Of a stretch of 64,000 nt of DNA, positions 52,257 through 60,670 are shown piece after piece (the first letter of the stretch is position 1; each line of letters begins with the position of its first letter). The translations under genes and the position numbers were made by a program. A model generated the notes under the pieces. The model did no database searches. It saw nothing but the letters and a program-made list of their open reading frames with translations, and had not been told where the DNA came from. The stretch comes from Deltaproteobacteria bacterium. GTDB taxonomy: Bacteria > Desulfobacterota > DSM-4660 > Desulfatiglandales > HGW-15. Location of the stretch: positions 24,823 through 88,822 of the forward strand of contig JAGVAP010000060.1 in the NCBI GenBank assembly GCA_020060215.1. The letters are read 5' to 3'.

Positions 52257-52871
52257 GTGTCGGATCGCAGGTACGAAAGATGGGATGAAGTCTACCGCCA
52301 GGGCGGCGAGGGTCCGTATCCGTGGGATCTGGGCAGGCCCCGGGATTTTCTGGTGGAGCTCGTGGAGAAAGGCATGATCAGAGGCCGCAGGGCGCTGGAC
52401 ACGTGCTGCGGCCTCGGAACCAACGGGCTCTACCTCGCCGAGCAGGGCTTTGAGGTCACCGGGATCGACATCTCCGGAAAGGCCGTGGAGATTGCCTCCA
52501 GGAGGGCCGAGGAGGCGGGACGGGCCGGGAGCATCCAACTCCATACGCGAAACTTCATGGACATGGGATTTCAACCCGAAGCCTTCGATTTCGTATTGGA
52601 TGTGGGCTGCTTCCACCATGTCTCCACCGAAGACCGCCTCTCTTTCATCGCCAATGTGCACCGGGTTCTGATACCGGGAGGGAGATACCTGCTCATGTGC
52701 TTCAGCGACCGGATGGGCCCCTCATGGAACCACTTTTCCGAGGAGGCGATCAGGAACCTCTTCTCAAACCACTTCCGTATACTGACACACAGGGAGATCT
52801 CCTCTGTCGAGGGTGACGGCGCGACCCGATACTTCCACGTAGCGCTCATGGAAAAGCGCTCTTCCGAGTGA
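52257..52871 (+). CDS. Class I SAM-dependent methyltransferase
   Basis: 204 aa. GTG start with AAGGAG at 6-nt spacing. Motif I ALDTCCGLGTNGLYLAEQ, acidic motif VTGIDISGKAVEIASRR, motif II FDFVLDVGCFHHV and motif III LIPGGRYLLMCF are intact. The N-terminal YERWDEVYRQGGEGPYPWD resembles TehB/thiopurine-methyltransferase-like enzymes of small substrates. Substrate unknown. It is coupled to the 64-aa membrane protein. Confidence 0.88.
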   Translation: MSDRRYERWDEVYRQGGEGPYPWDLGRPRDFLVELVEKGMIRGRRALDTCCGLGTNGLYLAEQGFEVTGIDISGKAVEIASRRAEEAGRAGSIQLHTRNFMDMGFQPEAFDFVLDVGCFHHVSTEDRLSFIANVHRVLIPGGRYLLMCFSDRMGPSWNHFSEEAIRNLFSNHFRILTHREISSVEGDGATRYFHVALMEKRSSE

Positions 52872-52924
52872 TGCTCCCCCCCCCCCGGTCCCCGGCTGTA
52901 TGGACCGCCTCGCCCCTTTGAGCC

Positions 52925-52953
52925 TTGACGCAGCCGAAGTGAGAGGTTAAAAA
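52925..52953 (+). promoter_or_regulatory. Candidate promoter of the DUF4184 gene
   Basis: TTGACG and TAAAAA with a 17-nt spacer; predicted start about 27 nt before the TTG start codon. An 11-nt C-run (52876-52886) lies upstream. Confidence 0.45.
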
Positions 52954-52986
52954 AGACCCCGAGGTTTCGCAGTTGAGGAGTGAGAT

Positions 52987-53769
52987 TTGCCTTTTACGTT
53001 GAGCCATGCCGCTGCCGCCGCCCCGCTCGCCAGGTACGGCCTGGTTCTTTCCGCCCTTGTGATCGGGAGCTTCAGCCCCGATTTCATCTACTTCATCCGC
53101 CTTTCCCCTGTCGGCCACTTCACGCACACCGTCCCGGGGTTGTTGCTGTTCTGTCTCCCCGCCGGCATGGCGGTGCTCTGGATCTACCACCGGTTGCTGA
53201 AAGAACCCCTTGCCGGGCTTCTCCCGGGTCCGCTACGGCCATCGTCTCTGCATCAGCCGTTTCGTTTCCTCCCGTTGCAGAGACTGGGCGTACTCGCCAT
53301 GTCCATCACTGTCGGTGCGTCTACCCATTGGGTCTGGGACGCATTCACGCACGAGGACGGCGCCGCCTTGCGCTTCCTGCCTTTTCTCGGCATGAGCGTG
53401 ATCGACCTCGGCTTTGAAGGGGTGCCCCTGACCCGGGTCCTCCACCATGCCGGATCCCTGGTCGGTCTGGTCTGGATGGCCTTTCAGGCCAGGCCATGGG
53501 TCCTGAGGGCTGGGAGGGAGTCGGGAGCGTGTCGTGTCGGGAGGGAGGAGATCCTGAGGAGCGGTTCCGCCGTCCTCCTGCTGCTGGGCGCGTCGGCGGT
53601 GCTGGGGATCCTCTACGCGTGGGGGCAGGGCTTTCCGCCGACCGACTTCGACGGCCTTCGCCGGATGACGATCAAGGCGATGGTGGCGTCCGGAGCATCC
53701 CTGAGCGCTCTCCTGGTCGCTTATGGGATCATCTGGCACTTGGCCTGCGCACGTGAGGGGAAAGGCTGA
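52987..53769 (+). CDS. DUF4184 family multi-pass membrane protein
   Basis: 260 aa. The N-terminus MPFTLSHAAAAAPLARYGLV is the family signature, with metal-type residues in LSHA and HFTHTVPG, and H residues in VGASTHWVWDAFTHE. Six or so transmembrane segments. DUF4184 proteins are predicted membrane-bound metal-dependent hydrolases, with unknown substrate. TTG start with GAGGAG. Convergent with the phospholipase-D gene; 23 nt separate the stops. Confidence 0.85.
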   Translation: MPFTLSHAAAAAPLARYGLVLSALVIGSFSPDFIYFIRLSPVGHFTHTVPGLLLFCLPAGMAVLWIYHRLLKEPLAGLLPGPLRPSSLHQPFRFLPLQRLGVLAMSITVGASTHWVWDAFTHEDGAALRFLPFLGMSVIDLGFEGVPLTRVLHHAGSLVGLVWMAFQARPWVLRAGRESGACRVGREEILRSGSAVLLLLGASAVLGILYAWGQGFPPTDFDGLRRMTIKAMVASGASLSALLVAYGIIWHLACAREGKG

Positions 53770-53792
53770 ATCGGCGCTTGGCTTTGCATCGA

Positions 53793-55199
53793 TCACAGCC
53801 AGTATCTGAAGAGTCGCGCAACCTGTTCCTTCACGCGATCGAACCACGGTCTCCTCTTCCACTCGTCGAGGAGCACTTCGGTCGATGCCGCCAGGTCCTC
53901 TGCAAAGAGGCGCTCCATCTTTTGCCCGAATTCGATCCCCAGGATGACGGCATTGATCTCTGCATCGTGCAGGAAGCTGCGCAGGTCCAGGTTGCTGGAT
54001 CCCACCGTGGACCAGACCCCGTCGACCACGGCGGTCTTGGAATGAAGCAAAGCACCCCGTCTTTGAAAGATCCTCACCCCCGACCTCAACAGCTCCGTGT
54101 AGTTGTGGCGGGCGGCATAGAAGGGCAGCCAGAAGTCGCTGTAACTCGGCACGATGATCTTTACCTCCACCCCCTGCTGTGCCGCATCCGAAAGGGCCTC
54201 CAGCATCCCCTGATCGAGCACGAGGTAGGCATGGGTGAGATAGATCGATTTCTCGGCGTGAATAATGGCCGAGATATAAGCGGCATAGATGCTCGGGATC
54301 GGCTGATCGGGTGTGCTGCCGATCACGCGCATCAGTGAATCTCCCACCTCCTCCAGGGGAGGGAAGTAGTTGGCCCCGGAAGGGACTCTTCCTTTCTGGA
54401 GCCGCCACATCTCCATGAAGAACCTCTGAAACGCTTCCACAGCGGGGCCTTCCACCTGGATGTGGATGTCCCGCCAGTAGTGCTCCAGCTGCTCTTCGTG
54501 CCTCTTTGGGAGTTCGGATGAGCTCCGGGCGTAGACCCGATAGAAATTGATCCCCCCGGTGAATGCGATTCTCCCATCCACCACGAGGATCTTCCTGTGG
54601 TCGCGGTTGTTGATGCCCCACCCTTCCATACCGGCCCCGCCCGGAATCGGGTTGAACTCCATCACGTTCAGACCGTTTTCCCTCATCCGGTCGAAGAAGG
54701 CATCGGGCGTCCGGATGGCCCCGAAGCTGTCGTAGATGATGTTGACCTGCACCCCCTCGCGCCTTTTTCGGATCAGCAGGTCTGAAAGCGGGCGCCCCAC
54801 CTCGTCGTCGCGGAGGATGAACGTTTCGAGGTTGATATGATCGGTCGCCTTGCGGATGGCCGCCCCCATGGCCGCAAAGGTCTCGGGGCCGTCGCGCAGC
54901 AGCTGCACCCTGTTGCCGGCGATCAGCGGCTGGCCGCTGAGCGCCTCCTCCAGTATGACGTGTCGCCTCAGGACGTCGGTCGGCCCCGCCTCACGCCTCA
55001 ACCTGCTGATGATGGCATGGCTCTCTTTCATGGAAAGCGGCCCGGCACCATCTCTGACTTCCGGAGGAACCGCAGCAAGGTCGTGGGCGGAGGTCAGTTC
55101 TCGTATGTTCGGCAGGCTTGCGCATCCGGCGAAGGGAAGGAGGATGAGGAGGCTGATGAGTAAGGCGGCGTAACGGTTTGCCCGGTCAAGGGAGGTCAT
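53793..55199 (-). CDS. Phospholipase D / cardiolipin synthase-like lipoprotein
   Basis: 468 aa. A lipobox (LLPFAGC, Cys near residue 26) predicts envelope attachment. Two PLD-type HKD motifs: NNRDHRKILVVDGRIAFTGG and LLHSKTAVVDGVWSTVGSSN, both with the His and Lys; the acidic partner lies in each motif. Cardiolipin synthases normally have N-terminal membrane helices, so this lipidated form is closer to periplasmic PLD-family proteins of unknown substrate. ATG 55199. Confidence 0.88.
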   Translation of the reverse strand: MTSLDRANRYAALLISLLILLPFAGCASLPNIRELTSAHDLAAVPPEVRDGAGPLSMKESHAIISRLRREAGPTDVLRRHVILEEALSGQPLIAGNRVQLLRDGPETFAAMGAAIRKATDHINLETFILRDDEVGRPLSDLLIRKRREGVQVNIIYDSFGAIRTPDAFFDRMRENGLNVMEFNPIPGGAGMEGWGINNRDHRKILVVDGRIAFTGGINFYRVYARSSSELPKRHEEQLEHYWRDIHIQVEGPAVEAFQRFFMEMWRLQKGRVPSGANYFPPLEEVGDSLMRVIGSTPDQPIPSIYAAYISAIIHAEKSIYLTHAYLVLDQGMLEALSDAAQQGVEVKIIVPSYSDFWLPFYAARHNYTELLRSGVRIFQRRGALLHSKTAVVDGVWSTVGSSNLDLRSFLHDAEINAVILGIEFGQKMERLFAEDLAASTEVLLDEWKRRPWFDRVKEQVARLFRYWL

Positions 55200-55376
55200 G
55201 ATTCATTGTTTCTGAGAATCGTCCCATCTTCGGACGCTCCCCGGTTTTCTCGAGGAGTCAAATGGGGTCTGTTTGAAGAATCGTTGGACGCCTGACTTTC
55301 CCTGACGCTGCATGAAATCTTCTCGACTTGTGGGATGGAACCACAGGGATTCAGTACCATGGCCGCTTGCAGGCCG

Positions 55377-55398
55377 GTATGGGATGAATCCCGTATTT
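55377..55398 (+). repeat. 22-nt dispersed repeat, copy 2
   Basis: Matches 15002-15023 at 21 of 22 positions. Here it ends a stem-loop: GGGATTCA (55346-55353) pairs with TGAATCCC (55384-55391), with GGCC/GGCC inside. It lies in the 255-nt gap between the phospholipase-D and dehydratase genes. Confidence 0.55.
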
Positions 55399-55454
55399 TG
55401 GGGATCGGGCGGGTGTAGCGGCCGGTTCGGCGCAAACGGTGGGGATCCTCCCTC

Positions 55455-56915
55455 CTACTTCCCTTTCTTTCGTCCCCCTATGCCGAGGAGCCTTCTTGCC
55501 AGGTCCTTCTTTTTTTCGAGTTCGCTCTCGCGGTAGATCATGATCCGCTGGGCCTGGGGCGAACCTGCGCCGTGCATCGATTCGACCAGTGCGGTGCCGC
55601 CGGTCATCGCCTCAATGAGGCGGGCGAGCTTCATCCGGTCCTCGGTGGGGATGCCCGGGACGCCCGAGAAGTATTTTCGGACCAGGTGTCCCACGTCCTC
55701 GCTGTCCAGGTCGTACTGACTGGGGAGGGTCGCAATGAATCCGCCGGCCAGGTCGAGGGCCAGACGGGCGATCTCGAAATGGAACCGCGTCACGTTCTGC
55801 TTGCACACGTTCGCCAGCATGGTGTCGACCATGTATGCCCCTGAAGGGGTCGGCCATCCCAGGGAGGAACAGGCGACGGAGGAGCTGTAGAGGGTTTCGC
55901 TCAGGTGGGTCATCTCCGTGATCTTGTCACGAACATGGGAGCCCTTGGCCGTCCCCTGGACATCGGTCAGGCAACCGACCGCGCCGATCAGTACGTCCAT
56001 CAGCCCCGTCTTGCACGCGCCGTAGTTCGCGCGATGATGGGCCGCAAACCGATAGACCAGCGCGCCCGTCTGGTCCCACTCGCCGTCCATGAAGACACGC
56101 TCCGCGGGGATGAACACATCTTCGAAGGCAATCACCGCCTCCCCCCCCACCGCCCCAAAAGAGGGCTTCCCCACATCGAGCCGCTCGCCCTTGTCCCTCC
56201 TGTCGTCGCTCGCCTGCCTGCCGAAGACCATGGTGACCCCCGGGGCATCCACGGGCAGGGCGCAGACCACGGCGTAGTCTCTCGAACGCTCATCCATGGC
56301 GGCCGTGGGCATGATGAGGATCTCATGGGAGTTCACTCCCCCGGTCATGTGGAGCTTCGCCCCCCGTATCACGATCCCGTCTTTCCTGCGGTCCACCACG
56401 TGCACATACTGGTCGGGGTCCTCCTGCTCTGCAGGCCCTTTGGAGCGGTCCCCTTTGGGGTCGGTCATGGCCCCTACGACCATGAGATTCTCGTCCTGGA
56501 TATAGGTCAGCCATCTCCGGAAACGCTCCAGATAGCCGGTCCCATGCCTCCTGTCGGTTTCGTAGGCCACCGAGTAGACGGCATTGATCCCGTCGAGGCC
56601 CACGCACCGCTGAAAACAGCTGCCGGTCTTCTGCCCCAGGATCCGGAGGAGCTTCACCTTCTTGATCAGGTCTTCCACATTCTGGTGGACGTGGGTGAAG
56701 CGGCTGATCCTGCGGCCGGTGAGGTGTGAGGTGGCTGTGGCAAGATCCACGTACTCCTTCTTGGCGGCAAGGGCATAGGTCATGGCCGCGGACCGCACAT
56801 GGGGTGCAGTCGCCGGGTGGCGGGTCACGTCGTCGATCCTCCGCCCCTTGTAGTAGATCCTGGGGTGCACCTCCCGCAGGCTCCTGATGTATTCGGCACC
56901 GTTCTTGATCTTCAT
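55455..56915 (-). CDS. abfD: 4-Hydroxybutyryl-CoA dehydratase / vinylacetyl-CoA isomerase
   Basis: 486 aa flavin and 4Fe-4S enzyme. Remembered comparison with Clostridium aminobutyricum AbfD: TGSCFQRCVGLDG, DPKGDR, AKLHMTGGVNSHE, HRANYGACK and ESMHGAGSPQAQRI all correspond. The four cluster ligands are present: Cys100 and Cys104 (SCFQRC), His294 and Cys301 (seven apart, as in AbfD). It should convert 4-hydroxybutyryl-CoA to crotonyl-CoA in an oxygen-sensitive radical reaction. A 4-hydroxyphenylacetate 3-hydroxylase-type annotation would be the shallow alternative. ATG 56915 has GGGAGGGG and overlaps the ligase stop (ATGA). Confidence 0.9.
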   Translation of the reverse strand: MKIKNGAEYIRSLREVHPRIYYKGRRIDDVTRHPATAPHVRSAAMTYALAAKKEYVDLATATSHLTGRRISRFTHVHQNVEDLIKKVKLLRILGQKTGSCFQRCVGLDGINAVYSVAYETDRRHGTGYLERFRRWLTYIQDENLMVVGAMTDPKGDRSKGPAEQEDPDQYVHVVDRRKDGIVIRGAKLHMTGGVNSHEILIMPTAAMDERSRDYAVVCALPVDAPGVTMVFGRQASDDRRDKGERLDVGKPSFGAVGGEAVIAFEDVFIPAERVFMDGEWDQTGALVYRFAAHHRANYGACKTGLMDVLIGAVGCLTDVQGTAKGSHVRDKITEMTHLSETLYSSSVACSSLGWPTPSGAYMVDTMLANVCKQNVTRFHFEIARLALDLAGGFIATLPSQYDLDSEDVGHLVRKYFSGVPGIPTEDRMKLARLIEAMTGGTALVESMHGAGSPQAQRIMIYRESELEKKKDLARRLLGIGGRKKGK

Positions 56916-58588
56916 TTTTCTTGCCCCTCCCTCAGATTTCTTCGCAGGAATTTCCCGGTCAAGGTCTTGGGGATCTCGGAAACGAATTCCACCTGCCGCG
57001 GATACTTGTATGCGGCCATTCGCTCCCGGCAGAACGAGATGAGCTGTTCGGCCGTGGCCTCCGCGCCCTGCTTGAGGGCCACAAAGGCCTTGACCGTTTC
57101 CCCGCGGTAGGGATCGGGCACGCCCACCACGGCAGTCTCCCTGACAGCGGGATGCTGGTAGAGGACATCCTCCACTTCCCTCGGCCAGACCTTGTAACCC
57201 GAAGCGACGATCATATCCTTTTTCCGGTCCACGAGATAGAACCATCCGTCTTCATCCATCTTGCCGACATCGCCGGTGAAAAGCCAGCCGTCTCGGATGG
57301 CATGTTTCGTCTCTTCAGGCTTTTGCCAGTATCCCGGGACGATGATCGGGCCTGAGTCCACGATCTCCCCCACCTCCCCTGGACTCAGTTCTCGCCTTCC
57401 GTCTTCCAGGTCCATGATCTTCATCACGCAGTTCGGCACCGGGAGGCCCACGGACAGCGCCCCGCTCTCCTGATCGACGGGCATCCGCTTTCCCCACGGG
57501 CAGATGTGTGACGGCGAGTTGGTCTCCGTCATGCCATAGACGTTGTAGAGGTAGAGGCCGGTCAGATCTTCGAACTGCCTGACCACCGCCTCGGAGACCG
57601 GGGCTCCGCCGCTGTAGGCCTTGGTGAAACTCGAGAGATCGCGCCTACGGATATCCGGGTGGTTCATGAGCGCGATGTAGACGGTGATCGATGCCACCGT
57701 CACGGTCGCCCTCCATCGCTCGATGAGCCGCAGGGTTTCGGCCGGATCGAAACGGTAGTAGAGCACCACGGGAATGCCGGCCAGCGCAGCCAGGGCCAGG
57801 TGGGACACCTCTCCGGTGACATGGAAGAGCGGCGCCACCCCCAGCACGACGTCCCTTTCATCGATCTTCTGCATGGCGTGATACACGCGCGCGTTGAAGG
57901 CGATGTTCCCATGGGTGTTCATGGCGCCTTTCGGCGGTCCGGTGGTGCCTGAGGTGTAGGTCAGGTAGGCGACATCGTCCCGCGTGAGTTTCGGGGTCTC
58001 GACCTCCCTCTCGCTGTATTCGTCCAGGAGCGTCAACATGTCCAGGGCGGACGGGAACCGGACCCTCCTGATCCCCTGCAGCATGGCCGGGACCGGCAGG
58101 TTCTTCGGAAGAAGATCGAGGGCCGAGGTGGTGATCACCTTCCGGACGGCCGTCTCCTTGAGGAAGGAGAGGTCCAGCGCAGCCGCCGCCTCATCGAGCA
58201 TCACCAGCAGTCGTGCTCCCGAGTCCCGGCAGAAATAGGCAAGCTCTCTTTCCTTGTACATGGGATTGAGGGGCACGGCGATGCTTCCCAGCTTCCATGC
58301 CGCATAGGTGGCGATGAGGAACTGGGGGATGTTCTGGAGGAGCAGGATGATGCGATCCCCTTTCCCTATCCCGAAATCGGTCATGGCAGCGGCCAGGCTG
58401 CCGGACATCCGGTCGATCTCCCCAAGCGAAAGGGTGTGGTCGAAGTAGAAGACGGCCGGCGCCCCGGGCTTCCGGGCCGCGGACCGGAGAAAGTCGCTCA
58501 GGGCCGTGTCCGGGGTGATCTCGAAATCGTGGGGAACCCAATCCGGGTAGTGCTTGAGCCACGGTCTGCTCTCGAATATGGAACCCAT
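56912..58588 (-). CDS. Acyl-CoA ligase (candidate 4-hydroxybutyrate-CoA ligase)
   Basis: 558 aa ANL-superfamily ligase: A3 LTYTSGTTGPPKGAMNTHG, A5 LYNVYGMTETNSPS, A8 LFTGDVGKMDEDGWF with LVDRKKDMIVASGYKVWPRE, and the catalytic lysine in LTGKFLRRNL. It makes a CoA thioester with ATP. Because its stop overlaps the AbfD start, 4-hydroxybutyrate is a reasonable substrate, but this is inference. GGAGGACG precedes the ATG. Confidence 0.9.
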   Translation of the reverse strand: MGSIFESRPWLKHYPDWVPHDFEITPDTALSDFLRSAARKPGAPAVFYFDHTLSLGEIDRMSGSLAAAMTDFGIGKGDRIILLLQNIPQFLIATYAAWKLGSIAVPLNPMYKERELAYFCRDSGARLLVMLDEAAAALDLSFLKETAVRKVITTSALDLLPKNLPVPAMLQGIRRVRFPSALDMLTLLDEYSEREVETPKLTRDDVAYLTYTSGTTGPPKGAMNTHGNIAFNARVYHAMQKIDERDVVLGVAPLFHVTGEVSHLALAALAGIPVVLYYRFDPAETLRLIERWRATVTVASITVYIALMNHPDIRRRDLSSFTKAYSGGAPVSEAVVRQFEDLTGLYLYNVYGMTETNSPSHICPWGKRMPVDQESGALSVGLPVPNCVMKIMDLEDGRRELSPGEVGEIVDSGPIIVPGYWQKPEETKHAIRDGWLFTGDVGKMDEDGWFYLVDRKKDMIVASGYKVWPREVEDVLYQHPAVRETAVVGVPDPYRGETVKAFVALKQGAEATAEQLISFCRERMAAYKYPRQVEFVSEIPKTLTGKFLRRNLREGQEK

Positions 58589-58644
58589 GATCGTCCTCCA
58601 GGATCATTGACTCAGGGGACCAATGAACAAGTGACCAGGGACCA

Positions 58645-59409
58645 TCACCAGATGGTCCATCCTCCGTCAATGTAGATGGTCTGCCCGGTGATGAAATCCG
58701 ACGCCGGAGAGGCGAGGAAGATGACGATCCCCTCCAGCTCGGGGGGATACCCCCAGCGCCCCATGGGGGTCCTCTCGTTGATGAACTGGAATCGCTCGGG
58801 GTCGTTCCGAAGCTGAGCGACCAGTTCGGTCTCGAAGTAGGTCGGGCCGATGGCATTCACCCTGACCCCCTTTTTCGCCCACTCCAGGGCCATGACCTTG
58901 GTCAGCTGATCCACCCCGCCCTTGGCCGACGCATAGGCAACCTGGTTCGGAAGGGCCACGGTTCCCAGGATGGAGCTCATGTTGATGATCTTCCCGTACT
59001 CCTGTTCGATCATCCGGGGCGCAACCGCCTGGGCCACGAGGAAATACCCCTTGAGATTGGTCTGGAGGATCAGATCCCACTGCTCCTCCGGGAACTCCAG
59101 GACAGGCACCCGGTAGTTCACCCCTGCGTTGTTGACCAGGATATCCATCCGCCCGAACTCCCGGACGATGTCCTTCACTCCCCGACTCACGCTCTCCTTG
59201 GAGGTCACATCGAGCACAAACCCGGCCGATGCCCTTCCGAGGGCCTGGACGGCCCTGCAGACCCGGTCCAGATCCCCCTTTTTCCGACCGCAGACCGCTA
59301 CGTCCGCGCCGGCCTTCGCCAGGGCCATGACCGCCACTTCGCCGAGGCCCCGGTTCCCCCCGGTGACCATCGCGACCTTCCCTTTGAGGTCAAAAAGCTC
59401 CAGTCCCAT
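58645..59409 (-). CDS. Short-chain dehydrogenase/reductase (SDR)
   Basis: 254 aa classical SDR. NAD(P) motif VTGGNRGLGEVAV (TGxxxGxG), NNAGVN, catalytic Ser-Tyr-Lys in INMSSILGTV and VAYASAKGG, and a C-terminal IDGGWTIW. Similar to gluconate 5-dehydrogenase/3-oxoacyl reductase-like enzymes by look; the cluster suggests a semialdehyde or hydroxy-acid substrate. Excellent AGGAGG before ATG 59409. Lies 56 nt before the ligase gene. Confidence 0.92.
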   Translation of the reverse strand: MGLELFDLKGKVAMVTGGNRGLGEVAVMALAKAGADVAVCGRKKGDLDRVCRAVQALGRASAGFVLDVTSKESVSRGVKDIVREFGRMDILVNNAGVNYRVPVLEFPEEQWDLILQTNLKGYFLVAQAVAPRMIEQEYGKIINMSSILGTVALPNQVAYASAKGGVDQLTKVMALEWAKKGVRVNAIGPTYFETELVAQLRNDPERFQFINERTPMGRWGYPPELEGIVIFLASPASDFITGQTIYIDGGWTIW

Positions 59410-59522
59410 GCTTTTCCTCCTGAAACACTTCAGCTCTCTGAAAAGTGCGTTGACAAGGCCGCGGCCGTGGGGGTCTTTTCAAGAACGAGGCGCACCGGAG
59501 GGCACTGAAGATGGAGCCCCGA

Positions 59523-60581
59523 TCAACGCGCGTACCCCCTGAGCTCGAACCCGCACGATCGGCGAACGATGAGCTCCGAGTTGATGATCACCTGATTGAC
59601 CATATGGGATCCTTTGCCCCGTATCCTGTTGATCAGGATTTCAGCGCTGGTATTTCCCATCTGGTAGATGTTTTGCCTGATGGTCGTCAGATCCACCCCC
59701 TGCAGCGATGCCACTTCGATATCGTTCATTCCCATCAACGCGATATCCTGCGGTATCCGGAGACCCGCGCTCAGCACGGCTTCCCTCACCCCGATGGCCA
59801 TGGTGTCGTCCTGGCAGAAAAAGGCCGTCGGAGGTCGCTTCATGGCCAGTAGATGCTTTGCCGCTCTATGGGCTCTCTCGCGCAGAAAGCCACATTCTAC
59901 GATCAGTTTCGGGTCTTTGGCCAGGCCGTGCTCCTCCATGGCCTGCACGGACCCTTTGGTCCGCATAAAAGCGGTGGCCGAGTTGGGGGTCCCCGCGATC
60001 AGGGCGATGCGATCGTGGCCCAGGCGGTAGAGGTGCTGCAAGCCCTGATACCCGCAGGCGTAGTTGTCCAGCACGATGGAGTCTACCCTATTCCTGAGTA
60101 CGGGATCGAGGAAATATCGATTCACACAGACGAAGGGGAATCGGTCCTCCACGAGAGGCCTGATACACGGATCATCCATGGTGACGGTGGACAAGATAAT
60201 GCCGTCCACCCCTCGGGCCCGGAAATTCTCCAGGCACTCCTGCTCCCTGCTCAGGCTCCCCCCCGTGTTGGCCAGGATGAGACTGTAGCCCATCTCGGAT
60301 GCCTTCTCTTCCGTTCCGAGGGCCAGCTCCGCATAGAACGGGTCGCTGATATTCTCCAGGATCAAGCCGATGGTATCGCTCCCCTTCCCGGTCAGGCTTT
60401 TGGCGAACTGGTTGGGGCGATAACCGAGCTTGTTTGCGATCCTGAGGATCTTCCGCCGGGTTTTTTCACCGACCCCGGGGCGATTGTTCAGGGCGAGTGA
60501 GACTGCTGCCGTCGAGGTCTTGGCAATGCGGGCGATGTCCTTGATGGTCGCCCTGTGAGAAGTCGTCTTGGTCGGTTGCAT
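59523..60581 (-). CDS. LacI-family transcriptional regulator
   Basis: 352 aa. N-terminal helix-turn-helix ATIKDIARIAKTSTAAVSLA with hinge NKLGYRPNQFAKSL, then a periplasmic-binding-protein-like effector domain (TIGLILENISDPFYAELALG, GVDGIILSTVTM, ALMGMNDIEVASL). LacI regulators usually bind sugars or small acids and repress. ATG 60581 chosen; an upstream frame to 60794 would include a dispersed repeat and is unlikely. It lies between the aminotransferase and SDR genes and probably controls both divergent units. Confidence 0.92.
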   Translation of the reverse strand: MQPTKTTSHRATIKDIARIAKTSTAAVSLALNNRPGVGEKTRRKILRIANKLGYRPNQFAKSLTGKGSDTIGLILENISDPFYAELALGTEEKASEMGYSLILANTGGSLSREQECLENFRARGVDGIILSTVTMDDPCIRPLVEDRFPFVCVNRYFLDPVLRNRVDSIVLDNYACGYQGLQHLYRLGHDRIALIAGTPNSATAFMRTKGSVQAMEEHGLAKDPKLIVECGFLRERAHRAAKHLLAMKRPPTAFFCQDDTMAIGVREAVLSAGLRIPQDIALMGMNDIEVASLQGVDLTTIRQNIYQMGNTSAEILINRIRGKGSHMVNQVIINSELIVRRSCGFELRGYAR

Positions 60582-60634
60582 TCTGGCTGTCTTGACAATC
60601 GACGGTCTCGCAAAAAGTCCCGGGCCGCCAGTGC

Positions 60635-60663
60635 GTTCATGCTTCGACAAGTTCAGCACGAAC
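60635..60663. repeat. Dispersed inverted repeat of TTCATGCTTCGACAAG type
   Basis: GTTCATGCT (60635-60643) pairs with AGCACGAAC (60655-60663), with one mismatch. It lies in the 89-nt space between the aminotransferase and regulator genes. Very similar words are known as intergenic repeats in many bacterial genomes. Confidence 0.5.
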
Positions 60664-60670
60664 GGAGGGT

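Noticed and set aside
55455..57245. 596-aa version of the 4-hydroxybutyryl-CoA dehydratase
   Set aside because: The extra N-terminal 110 residues are an out-of-frame reading of the acyl-CoA ligase end. ATG 56915 has a strong ribosome site and matches AbfD starts.
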